A stretch of 64,000 nt of DNA. It comes from Bacteroidales bacterium UBA5226 (GTDB taxonomy: Bacteria > Bacteroidota > Bacteroidia > Bacteroidales > UBA932). Under the pieces are notes generated by a model. That model was not told the origin of the DNA and did no database searches. It worked only from the letters and a program-made list of their open reading frames with translations. A program made the position numbers and the translations under genes. Below, piece after piece: positions 39,911 through 48,654 of the stretch (within the stretch, counting starts at the first letter, position 1; every line of letters begins with the position of its first letter). The stretch covers positions 74,031 through 138,030 of the forward strand of contig DHUU01000014.1 of the NCBI GenBank assembly GCA_002409325.1, in the 5' to 3' direction.

Positions 39911-42379
39911 ATGAAATCCCCCAAGACCCTCCTTATGCTGGCCATTCTGGCCTTTTCCCTGCAACCGGTAACGGCACAGCGCCGTCCCCAGGAACAGAAC
40001 AACAACCAGACCGAGAACAAATCCGACTCAAAGACAGAGTCCAAAGACCCCGCCAGGCTGGAAGAATTCATTAAGGCAGAAACTGCTGTAATGGAAGGAA
40101 TGACCCCGGTTTATATTCAGGATAATAAATATTTCATCGGGATTCCCGACTCTCTTATAGGCAGGGATATCCTTATGGTAACCCGCATGGCAGAAACACC
40201 TGCCGGATTCCGTGCTAATTTCTTCGGATATGCCGGTGACCAGATCAACAGCGGCATGTTGCGTTTTGAAATGGGCCCCAATAACAATATTTTTCTTACC
40301 AAAGTACTTGCCCGCGAACAATCCATGGACTCCACCCAGGCCATGTATTATAACGTGGTACGCTCTAACAGGCCGGCCATCATTGCTTCCTTTGACATCA
40401 AAGCCCTGAATGCAGACAGCACCCTTTCCCTTATTGATGTTACAGATCTGGTGAAAGGCGACAACGAAAGCCTATATTTCAGCAAAAGGCAGAAGAAATC
40501 TTCCAAAATGACCAACCTTCAGAACGATAAATCCTATGTAAAAAGTGTCAAAACTTTTCCCATCAATACCGAATTGCGCAGTATTAAATCATTTACCCAT
40601 CAGGACAACGACGATCCGCTCACTTTCGAGCTCAACTGTTCCCTGGTACTGTTGCCCAAAGAACCTATGCAGCCCCGGTATTTTGATGAACGTGTAGGCT
40701 ATTTTACTTCCAATTATACCGATTTTGATAAAAATCCGCAGGGAATAAAACCAGTGCGCATGATAGCCCGCTGGCGCCTGGAACCAAAACCGGAAGACCT
40801 GGAAAAATATAAAAAGGGGGAATTGGTGGAACCCGCAAAACCTATCGTGTTCTACATAGATCCCACCACGCCAAAAGAATGGGTACCTTATCTGATCCAG
40901 GGCGTGAACGACTGGCAGCCCGTCTTTGAAAAAGCAGGCTTCAAGAATGCCATCTATGCACTGGAAGCACCCTCCCCGGAAGAAGATCCTTCCTGGAGCC
41001 TGGAAGATGCCCGCAACTCGGCCATTGTCTACAAACCATCCACCATAGCCAATGCCAGCGGGCCCCACGTGAGCGATCCCCGCTCGGGAGAGATCATCGA
41101 AAGCCACATCAACTGGTACCACAACGTAATGAGCCTGGTGCACAACTGGTATTTTGTGCAGTGTTCCGCTGTGGATCCGCAGGCACGTTCCATGACCTTC
41201 CCCTCCGAATTGATGGGACAACTCATTCGGTTTGTATCTTCACACGAGGTGGGACACACGCTGGGATTGCGTCACAATTTTGGGGCAACATCCTATTATT
41301 CCACAGAACAACTCAGAAACCCCGAATTCCTGCGCGCCAACGGGCATACCACCTCCATCATGGATTATTCCCGGTTCAATTTTGTTGTTCAGCCCGGGGA
41401 CAATATTCCGACCGATCTGTTGTATCCCCGCTTAAGCCATTACGACTACTGGGCCATTGAATGGGGTTACAGGCGTTTTTACCAGTTTGCCCAGGCACAG
41501 CAGGAAATCCCCTATCTGAACCAGTGGGTTATTGAAAAAACCGGGGATCCCTACCTTAGGTTCAACGGCGGTGCCGAATCGGGCCTTAACGATCCACGCG
41601 CCCAGGCGGAAGATCTGGGAGAGAACCAGATGGAAACATGCGAACTGGGGATCAGGAACCTGAAGGTCATTGTGCAGAACCTGCCTGAATGGACCAAAGT
41701 CCCCAATGAGAATTACCGGGGACTCTCCACATTATACCCCCAGATAACTTCACAGTTCAGCCGCTATTTAGGCCATGTTTCCAGTTGGGTGGCCGGTGTC
41801 TATACAGACGCCAAAACGGTGGAACAGGAAGGCCCCGTTTATGTACCTGTTCCCAAAAACAGGCAGAAAGAGGCCATGGCGTTTCTGAACCGCCATATTT
41901 TCACAACCCCGCTATGGCTGCTTCCGGACTACCTCTCGGAACTTCTTCCCTCAAGCCGTCTGACCGTTATGGAGAACATACAGAAAGGTGCCATTAACGG
42001 CCTGCTCAACGTCAATGTGCTGGTACGCATGCTCCGGGCTGAAGAACAGCTGGGCACCTCCACCTACAGTGCAACAGAGTTCTTTGAGGACATGAACGGG
42101 TATGTTTTTGGCGATTACGGGCAGACAGACATCTACCGAAGGAGCCTTCAGAACATCTATGTCAATACACTGTGCAAGATCATCAAACCGGATGAAGAAA
42201 CGGGCAGTGACTTGCTCCCGGCCATGCGTAGAATGACTGTTTCCATAGAAAACAACGATGTGAAAGCCCTGGTCTCGGCCGAGCTGGAAACCATTGCAAA
42301 AAAACTCAAACGCGGCCGGGGAGACGACCGCTCCCGCGCTCATTACAATTACCTGCTTAAAACCATAGAAAACCTGTAG
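39911..42379 (+). CDS. Zinc-dependent metalloprotease (DUF5117/DUF5118 type)
   Basis: An 822-residue exported protease with a cleavable signal (PVTA/QRRP), then a Gln/Asn/Lys-rich linker, a large N-terminal beta domain and a metzincin-like catalytic domain. The zinc motif is HEVGHTLGLRH (about residue 445), with the Met-turn in SIMDYSRFNF. The family is common in Bacteroidota, and the targets are not known. The stop codon shares a base with the GTG start of the HAD gene, showing co-translation. An alpha-2-macroglobulin-like gene, a class that can trap proteases, follows in the same run. Confidence 0.9.
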   Translation: MKSPKTLLMLAILAFSLQPVTAQRRPQEQNNNQTENKSDSKTESKDPARLEEFIKAETAVMEGMTPVYIQDNKYFIGIPDSLIGRDILMVTRMAETPAGFRANFFGYAGDQINSGMLRFEMGPNNNIFLTKVLAREQSMDSTQAMYYNVVRSNRPAIIASFDIKALNADSTLSLIDVTDLVKGDNESLYFSKRQKKSSKMTNLQNDKSYVKSVKTFPINTELRSIKSFTHQDNDDPLTFELNCSLVLLPKEPMQPRYFDERVGYFTSNYTDFDKNPQGIKPVRMIARWRLEPKPEDLEKYKKGELVEPAKPIVFYIDPTTPKEWVPYLIQGVNDWQPVFEKAGFKNAIYALEAPSPEEDPSWSLEDARNSAIVYKPSTIANASGPHVSDPRSGEIIESHINWYHNVMSLVHNWYFVQCSAVDPQARSMTFPSELMGQLIRFVSSHEVGHTLGLRHNFGATSYYSTEQLRNPEFLRANGHTTSIMDYSRFNFVVQPGDNIPTDLLYPRLSHYDYWAIEWGYRRFYQFAQAQQEIPYLNQWVIEKTGDPYLRFNGGAESGLNDPRAQAEDLGENQMETCELGIRNLKVIVQNLPEWTKVPNENYRGLSTLYPQITSQFSRYLGHVSSWVAGVYTDAKTVEQEGPVYVPVPKNRQKEAMAFLNRHIFTTPLWLLPDYLSELLPSSRLTVMENIQKGAINGLLNVNVLVRMLRAEEQLGTSTYSATEFFEDMNGYVFGDYGQTDIYRRSLQNIYVNTLCKIIKPDEETGSDLLPAMRRMTVSIENNDVKALVSAELETIAKKLKRGRGDDRSRAHYNYLLKTIENL

Positions 42380-42993
42380 TGAACTATACTCATATTGTAT
42401 TTGATGTAGACGGCACCCTGCTGGATACAGAAAAGACAGGGATGATATCCCTGCAGCAAACTGTGCGGCAGTTACTGGGCCGGGAAATGTCGCTGGAGGA
42501 ATTATATCCCTATTTTGGCATCCCCAGCTGGGAAGCCGTGATTAAGCTTGGATTTGAGGATCCCCACAACGCGGCAATAGTCTGGGAGGATCATTTCCAG
42601 GAGCTGGTACATCTGACGGTTCCTTTCCCCGGTATTGAGCAGACACTGGAAAGGCTGCACAAAAAGGGCATCGTCCTGGGGGTGGTCACTTCGCGAAATC
42701 GCGCAGAATTTGAATCTGACCGTTATCTGGCCCGTTGGAAACACTTCTTCACAGTGACCGTCTGTGCAGAAGATACCCCCGCACACAAGCCTGCTCCCGA
42801 TCCCATGCTGGCATTCATTTCCCGGACGGGAGCCGACCCCTGCGGTGTATTATTCGTGGGCGATACGTATTACGATCAGCAATGCGCTCACACAGCCGGC
42901 ACTTCTTTTGCACTGGCTACCTGGGGGAGTCGCAACGGAAAAGACATTCCTGCTGAACATTACTTGAATCACCCCGCAGATCTTATTACCTGA
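42379..42993 (+). CDS. HAD-family hydrolase (phosphoglycolate phosphatase-like)
   Basis: A 204-residue cytoplasmic HAD phosphatase. Motif I is FDVDGTLLDTE with nucleophile Asp at about 9, motif II Ser/Thr in GVVTSRN, motif III Lys in AHKPAPDP, and motif IV is VGDTYYD. The cap is a small helical C1 type, as in PGP and beta-phosphoglucomutase. The start is GTG, overlapping the metalloprotease stop by one base. The substrate is not identifiable. It lies between two exported proteins, which looks like operon packing rather than a shared pathway. Confidence 0.88.
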   Translation: MNYTHIVFDVDGTLLDTEKTGMISLQQTVRQLLGREMSLEELYPYFGIPSWEAVIKLGFEDPHNAAIVWEDHFQELVHLTVPFPGIEQTLERLHKKGIVLGVVTSRNRAEFESDRYLARWKHFFTVTVCAEDTPAHKPAPDPMLAFISRTGADPCGVLFVGDTYYDQQCAHTAGTSFALATWGSRNGKDIPAEHYLNHPADLIT

Positions 42994-42998
42994 CTGGT

Positions 42999-45900
42999 AT
43001 GATAAAACGGTTTTTCTGGCTTATTCTGTTCATCCCGTTCCAAGCTACGGGACAGGATACAGACCATCCTGCCACATCGCTGGCCCGCATGCAAGAGGCT
43101 TTCCGCGTGGAAGCCTCAAAGACGGATTATAAGCAGATGATCTCCCTGATGGACAGCATGATCACTATGGAAACAGCCATAGACCGCAAAGCCCGTCCCC
43201 GCCTGCTCAAGACATATACAGATTATGCCCCGCTCTTTGGAAAGAGCCCGGAAGGGCAGGTTGTACATCACTTGTACATGCACACCCGGTTTCCCGAAAG
43301 CCGGGATACTTACGGTATGATCCTCCCTTGCTCAGGCCGGGTTATGACGGGAGTGCCGGCAGCACCTTACCAGGAATTGTTGCTGGACCGGGGTATCGTA
43401 TATCCCTGCAATGATCTTTATGAGCTGGCGCTATTTGTCCTGGAGGATTACGATGCATTGGTCAGCCTGCTGGAAGGTGGCCGGGGCAACCTGCCGCATA
43501 ATTTGATAGCCGCCCGTTTTTTGCGCACATTGTCAAAGCCTTTACAACCGGAAGAAAAAATGGCGGGGCTGGACAGCCTGATCCTGGAATTTCCCCTGAC
43601 AGAACCCATCCCGTACGTTTACCTGGAGAAGGTCCGGCTTCTGACAGAAAAGCAACAGTACGGGGAAGCCCTGCTGCTAAGCCGCCAAACTATCCGGCAG
43701 TTTCCAAAAAGCCCGGCAAGGCAATCCCTGAAAGAACATGTTGATTATCTTACAGAACCCTCCCTTCTGATCGTGGTAAATAAACAAGTTTACCCATATG
43801 CCCCAATGCAGGTCATGATTACCCGCAGGAACATTTCCGGTTACAGACTGGAAATCAGGGAAGAGCGAGGGAAACGCATCCCGGGTGTAAGAAAGAGCGG
43901 GATGGCTGCTCCTGTTTATGAACCGGTTACCGACACACTGACCCTATGGCAGGCACCTGCTCCGGGGTCATATCGTCTGCGTGTTAAAAAGGGCAGGACA
44001 AAAATTGAAACCTTCTTTTACAGTGGTACGGTGGCCTCTATGTTCCGCGCGTTACGCAATACGGGATACGTGTATGCGACCGATCTGAAAACCGGGAAAC
44101 CTCTGGACAAGACAGAGGTCAGGTTTGTCAAGGACCTCAGACCATCCTTTTCCTTAGACATGGATGGATTCACTCCCGTGGATGTCCGTACCGGCGAATC
44201 TTTCCGCTTATCCCCTCCTACCGCCCTGAAAGCGGTACCGGATACTTTTTCGGTCCCGCTCACCATACATCCCTGGGATTTGAGTTACGGGAGCCCTTCC
44301 GATATCACTACATCGGCGGCCATTTTTACTGACCGGAAGCTATACAGGAAAGAAGACACCCTCTTTTTCAAGGGCATTGTAACCCGTTACAGCAACAAAA
44401 AGTGTGAACCGGAGAAAGGAAAAAGTTATACGGTCGTCTTGCGCAACAATGTCAGTTACCGCGACACCCTCTATTCCGCAGATGTAGTGACAAACCAGTA
44501 CGGATCTTTCAGCGGGTTTATTCCTCCCGGCATAGTCAGGGTCAACGGAGAACACAGCATCACCATTGCGGGAGCTTCGGCCCAGATCCGGATTGAAGAA
44601 TATACCAGGCCCTCCTTCTCTATTGACCTGCAGCCGGTCAAACAGGCTTATGCTTTTGGCGATACCATCATCCAGGAAGGCATTGTGAGTAATTACGCCG
44701 ATTTTCCCCTGGCCGGGGTGGCCCTGATATGCCAGATATACAGGGAATCCGTATACCGCCCCTATTACAGGGACCGGCGATTATTCCCGGCAGAGGGACA
44801 ACCCTTTTGGACCGACACTTTGCACACCGGCAGCAATGGCTGGTTTCGCGCGGCTATCCCTGCAAACAAAAGTAGTGACGACACTCCCCTGGGATCGGTC
44901 TTCAAGGTATGCTTTTCTGCAGTGGACCCTACGGGAGAAACCCGCCAGCAGCAAACCTTTCTTCCTGTGAGCGATTACCGCTATACCATCCATTCCCGCC
45001 TTGGTTACAAAGTGTCAACGGTATCGGACCGGATCCTGGTAAAGGAAAACGGGCCGTCTCTTGCATTTGAAGTGAAGAACGGTACGGGTTTTGACCAGGA
45101 AGTGTCCGGCACCTACTATCTGTCCAGGAACGGGATAAACAAATTCTCCGGTTCCTTTACCGGAAAAGAAACTTTGCAACCGCCCTGGTCTGCGCTGGAA
45201 TCGGGCCAGTGGGAACTCTCCTGGGACCTGCCCGGAGCCGCACCCCATAAAGAATCGTTCTGGCTGGTAAGTGTGCGGGACACACTCAGTCCGGCAGATA
45301 CCACCGCCTTTTTCTGCCCCCTTGATTCAACCGATCCTTCCTTCCTGCTGGGCACTATTGACCAGCCGCTTTACGCCCTGGCCGAATGGTATATTGCCGA
45401 TTCGCTTCTCAAAAAGGACCATCTTGTCCTGCAGCCCGGAATGCGCACCTTCTCTTATGGAGATGCTTCCCGTAATGTTTATCCCCTGGAATTAAGGCTT
45501 ATCGCTATCCGGGACGGGATTTTTTATGAATTCAGACACCGCTGGGAAGAACCGCCAGGGCTGGAACTTGTCATGCAATTTGTATCCCTGCGCAAGGTGG
45601 TCGGACCGTATTCCCGCGAAACTTTTGGACTGAAATTGCCTGTAAAGGAAAAAGCCGAGGTGCTGGTAGGTATTTTCAACAAGAGTACCGACCGATTCTT
45701 GCCCAACAGCTTCTTTTATCAGCCGGCTCGTGCCCCTTATACTCCCATTCCCTACGTCCGGCAACATTTTATGCAGACAACCACCGGATACGCCGGGCGT
45801 ACAAAAGGACCTGTTATGTACATGGCGGAAAGCCGGAACATGGCTGCAGGCAGTGATATGGCCGCAGGCAAAGAAACAGCAGTTGTCCAAACGGAGGAGA

Positions 45901-48083
45901 ATCAGGAAAGCACCCTGGCCGAAACCATTTCTCCGTTGCATCAGGAAGAAGCACCTTTGGTCCGAAGTGATTTTGAAGAAACCCTGGCTTTCCTGCCACA
46001 CCTTGTACCGGACAGTACCGGGTATGTCCCGGTCAGCTTCCGTACAAACGGGCTGCTAAGCACTTTCCGCATGCTGGCCCTGGCCCATACAACAGATGGG
46101 AAGAGCGCCACTGCAGAAGAGACCATTACGGTCAGAAAAGAGGTGATGGCATTGCCTTATTTCCCGGCCTTTTTACGGTCAGGAGACAGTACTTCCCTGA
46201 CCTGCAGTGTGGTCAACCTCACACCGGGCACAATTCATGGCAAGGCCTTCCTGACTATAGGAAACAACCGGCCGGTATACCAGCCGGCCACGCTGCTCCC
46301 CTCGGTCAGGGTGCTGTTCCGCTGGAACTACCCGGTCCCCGTCTCAGATACTGCGCAAGTACCCCTGCTTACCCTGACAGCCGGTTTTGAAAGCCCTTCC
46401 CACAGCGATGCCGAAACTCACACCATCCCTGTTCTTTCTCTCAGGGAACAGGTTACCCGTGCTCAGACAAAAACATTACAAGGCAACGGCGTGGTGACGC
46501 TATTGAAAAAAGACAAGTCATCACAGGCGCATCTGGAAGTAAGCACCCCGCTATCCTCGGCTTTAAAAGCACTCCCCGTTCTTTGCGAACCGGAAAGTAA
46601 TAACCTGACAAGCTGGGTAGCCGCTTATTTTGCTAACAACACGGGAGCCCGGATCCTGGAACAGTTTCCATATATTGCAGACACCCTCCGTGCAGACAGT
46701 TTGGGACAAGCAGCTAACTTTGAAAAAAATGACCGTACCGGAGCGCTGCTCCTGGAAGAAACACCCTGGTTTGGTTATCCGGAACAAGAAGCTCAAAGGA
46801 TACAGCGATTGCTGCGTCTGGCAGATCCCGCCTATGTCCGCTCATTCAATGAAAAAGCGCTGGAACAGTTCAGGAAATTGCAGAAACAGGACGGTGGCTT
46901 TTCGTGGTTCCCGGGAATGGAGAGTTCCTACCAGCTGACACTTTATTTCCTGGAAAAAATCGGGGACATGATAGAAAAAAACGTTCTGTCATACGACAAT
47001 GAACGTTTATATCCCCTGCTCAGCAAAGCAATCCGGTATGCAGATAGTCTGTTTTTGAAAAACACAGCAAAGGAAGAGCTCGGCGACCTGGGATCGGAGG
47101 TGAAAATGTACTTCTATGTCCGGTCTGCTTTCACGCAGATTCCCTATGGACAGGAAATAGCTAACATTGCAGCCCTACTGGCCCTGAATTCCGGCAAGGC
47201 CTGGAAAGGAGCATCGGTTATGGAAAAAGCATATCTGGCTGTGACTTTGGAAAGATGGGGAGAAAAGCAGGCACTTAAACCACTGCTCGCTTCCTTAAGG
47301 GAGTTTGCCGTCTGTGACAAAGAGGCGGGCTGTTTTTTTCCTAATGCAATACCATACGATGGACCCATGAGCTCCCAGATGAAGGCTCATGCCCTGTTGC
47401 TCAGGGTCTTTAGCCAGGATCCCTTACTTCGCGAAGGAATCACCCGCTGGATCCTCGACAGGAAACAAAACAACATCTGGACTTCCCGGCCGGGCACCAC
47501 AGACGTGATCCATGCCCTGCTTCATTACGGAGGCCAGGTTGCCCAAAGCCACGCCCAATACGAAATCCGGCAGCACGGAACTACCTACACCGTAAGGAAC
47601 CGAACAGAGGCTCTGCTGTACGTAAGTCTTTATGAGCATACCACAGAAGACCTTTCGGCAGTAGCTCCTTATGCCAACGGCCTTGGAATTACCCGTACAT
47701 GGCACCGTGCAACGGACAATTCCCCCATCTACGAGGGAGATACCCTCCGCCCGGGAGAACGAATCCTGGCGCGATACCACCTGGGCAACGATAAAGACCG
47801 CAGTTTCGTACACCTGAAGGCTTCCAGGGCTTCCTGCCTGATGCCGGAGTCGGAAACTTCGGGATATCATTGGAGCATTAACAGCTCCTGGTTCCGGGAA
47901 GTGAAACAGGCCTCTACTCAATACTTTTTCCAAAACCTGCCGGCCGGGTTGCATGTAATAGAAGAACTCTTTTACGTGACCCGGGAAGGAACTTTCAATC
48001 AGGGCAGCATGAAGGTGCAGAGTCTGTTTGCCCCGCAATACGGGGGCTTCTCTGCGGGGAATAAGCTGCTTGTCAAAGAATAA
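42999..48083 (+). CDS. Alpha-2-macroglobulin-like protein without a thioester
   Basis: A 1694-residue exported protein with a cleavable signal (FQATG/QDTD). Recognisable parts: an N-terminal helical region, an MG2-type domain (TDRKLYRKEDTLFFKGIV, about 445), further MG domains (AFGDTIIQEGIVSNYADFP), an A2M domain (FLPHLVPDSTGYVPVSFRTN, about 1000), and an alpha/alpha-toroid region after about 1190. Where thioester proteins have CxEQ, this one has CEPE (C1196), so the covalent trap is lost, as in many Bacteroidota members. It may act as a periplasmic protease trap or scaffold. It ends the CotH-protease-HAD run. Confidence 0.85.
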   Translation: MIKRFFWLILFIPFQATGQDTDHPATSLARMQEAFRVEASKTDYKQMISLMDSMITMETAIDRKARPRLLKTYTDYAPLFGKSPEGQVVHHLYMHTRFPESRDTYGMILPCSGRVMTGVPAAPYQELLLDRGIVYPCNDLYELALFVLEDYDALVSLLEGGRGNLPHNLIAARFLRTLSKPLQPEEKMAGLDSLILEFPLTEPIPYVYLEKVRLLTEKQQYGEALLLSRQTIRQFPKSPARQSLKEHVDYLTEPSLLIVVNKQVYPYAPMQVMITRRNISGYRLEIREERGKRIPGVRKSGMAAPVYEPVTDTLTLWQAPAPGSYRLRVKKGRTKIETFFYSGTVASMFRALRNTGYVYATDLKTGKPLDKTEVRFVKDLRPSFSLDMDGFTPVDVRTGESFRLSPPTALKAVPDTFSVPLTIHPWDLSYGSPSDITTSAAIFTDRKLYRKEDTLFFKGIVTRYSNKKCEPEKGKSYTVVLRNNVSYRDTLYSADVVTNQYGSFSGFIPPGIVRVNGEHSITIAGASAQIRIEEYTRPSFSIDLQPVKQAYAFGDTIIQEGIVSNYADFPLAGVALICQIYRESVYRPYYRDRRLFPAEGQPFWTDTLHTGSNGWFRAAIPANKSSDDTPLGSVFKVCFSAVDPTGETRQQQTFLPVSDYRYTIHSRLGYKVSTVSDRILVKENGPSLAFEVKNGTGFDQEVSGTYYLSRNGINKFSGSFTGKETLQPPWSALESGQWELSWDLPGAAPHKESFWLVSVRDTLSPADTTAFFCPLDSTDPSFLLGTIDQPLYALAEWYIADSLLKKDHLVLQPGMRTFSYGDASRNVYPLELRLIAIRDGIFYEFRHRWEEPPGLELVMQFVSLRKVVGPYSRETFGLKLPVKEKAEVLVGIFNKSTDRFLPNSFFYQPARAPYTPIPYVRQHFMQTTTGYAGRTKGPVMYMAESRNMAAGSDMAAGKETAVVQTEENQESTLAETISPLHQEEAPLVRSDFEETLAFLPHLVPDSTGYVPVSFRTNGLLSTFRMLALAHTTDGKSATAEETITVRKEVMALPYFPAFLRSGDSTSLTCSVVNLTPGTIHGKAFLTIGNNRPVYQPATLLPSVRVLFRWNYPVPVSDTAQVPLLTLTAGFESPSHSDAETHTIPVLSLREQVTRAQTKTLQGNGVVTLLKKDKSSQAHLEVSTPLSSALKALPVLCEPESNNLTSWVAAYFANNTGARILEQFPYIADTLRADSLGQAANFEKNDRTGALLLEETPWFGYPEQEAQRIQRLLRLADPAYVRSFNEKALEQFRKLQKQDGGFSWFPGMESSYQLTLYFLEKIGDMIEKNVLSYDNERLYPLLSKAIRYADSLFLKNTAKEELGDLGSEVKMYFYVRSAFTQIPYGQEIANIAALLALNSGKAWKGASVMEKAYLAVTLERWGEKQALKPLLASLREFAVCDKEAGCFFPNAIPYDGPMSSQMKAHALLLRVFSQDPLLREGITRWILDRKQNNIWTSRPGTTDVIHALLHYGGQVAQSHAQYEIRQHGTTYTVRNRTEALLYVSLYEHTTEDLSAVAPYANGLGITRTWHRATDNSPIYEGDTLRPGERILARYHLGNDKDRSFVHLKASRASCLMPESETSGYHWSINSSWFREVKQASTQYFFQNLPAGLHVIEELFYVTREGTFNQGSMKVQSLFAPQYGGFSAGNKLLVKE

Positions 48084-48117
48084 TAGTTAAAATAAAGAAA
48101 TTATTGGAAAATTTGCA

Positions 48118-48125
48118 TATCTTTG
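48118..48125 (+). promoter_or_regulatory. -7 promoter box for rpsO
   Basis: TATCTTTG, followed by CTGCCCC and a small hairpin (CCC-ATTT-GGG), then a leader of about 50 nt to the ATG at 48181. The opening is almost the same as at rplM (62075). Confidence 0.65.
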
Positions 48126-48180
48126 CTGCCCCATTTGGGAATACTATTATTATTAACCACTAAAAATCAATTGCTAACGC

Positions 48181-48456
48181 ATGGCCACTTATTTAGATGC
48201 CCTTAAAAAGCAAGAGATTTTCGGACAGTACGGAACGTCTAATAAGGATACAGGATCTGCCGAAAGCCAGATTGCCTTATTTTCTTACCGTATCGCCCAT
48301 CTTACCGAACACATGAAGTCCAACAGGAAGGACTACGGCACACAGCGTGCCTTGCTCCGTTTGGTAGGTAAACGTCGCCGCCTGCTGGATTACCTTAAGG
48401 CTAACGACATTGAGCGGTACCGTAATATCCTTAAAACGCTCAATCTCCGGAAATAG
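48181..48456 (+). CDS. rpsO: Small ribosomal subunit protein uS15
   Basis: A 91-residue uS15 with the family blocks GTSNKDTGSAESQIALFSYR, LTEHMKSNRKDYGTQRALLR and LVGKRRRLLDYLKANDIERY. It binds the 16S central domain and, in E. coli, represses its own mRNA. It is monocistronic, with its own promoter and a terminator 46 bp after the stop; pnp follows, the same order as in many bacteria. Confidence 0.97.
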   Translation: MATYLDALKKQEIFGQYGTSNKDTGSAESQIALFSYRIAHLTEHMKSNRKDYGTQRALLRLVGKRRRLLDYLKANDIERYRNILKTLNLRK

Positions 48457-48501
48457 CTTACAAGTCGATGGAAACACTTTGTATCCCTCGCAAACCCAAC
48501 G

Positions 48502-48540
48502 AAGGCTGCACTCTCTGAATGGAGAACAGCCTTTTTTTTT
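48502..48540 (+). terminator. Terminator of rpsO
   Basis: AAGGCTG (48502-48508) pairs with CAGCCTT (48527-48533), with an inner TCTC/GAGA pairing, and is followed by T to 48540. Confidence 0.85.
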
Positions 48541-48557
48541 AGAATTTCTTGATTATT

Positions 48558-48632
48558 CCGGTTCAAATTAAAGCAATCCGGGAACCGGGATAAGCGGAAT
48601 GGATAAGTTTAACAACCCCTTACAGGAAGGGG
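48558..48632 (+). promoter_or_regulatory. Structured leader of pnp
   Basis: Two hairpins stand before the start codon: CCGGTTC (48558-48564) with GAACCGG (48582-48588), and CCCCTT (48616-48621) with AAGGGG (48627-48632) around ACAGG. The second ends 22 bases before the ATG. Neither has a T run. The pnp mRNA of E. coli is controlled through a leader hairpin, so control here is plausible but unproven. Confidence 0.45.
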
Positions 48633-48654
48633 CGGATTGCAGAAGAAAAAATTC

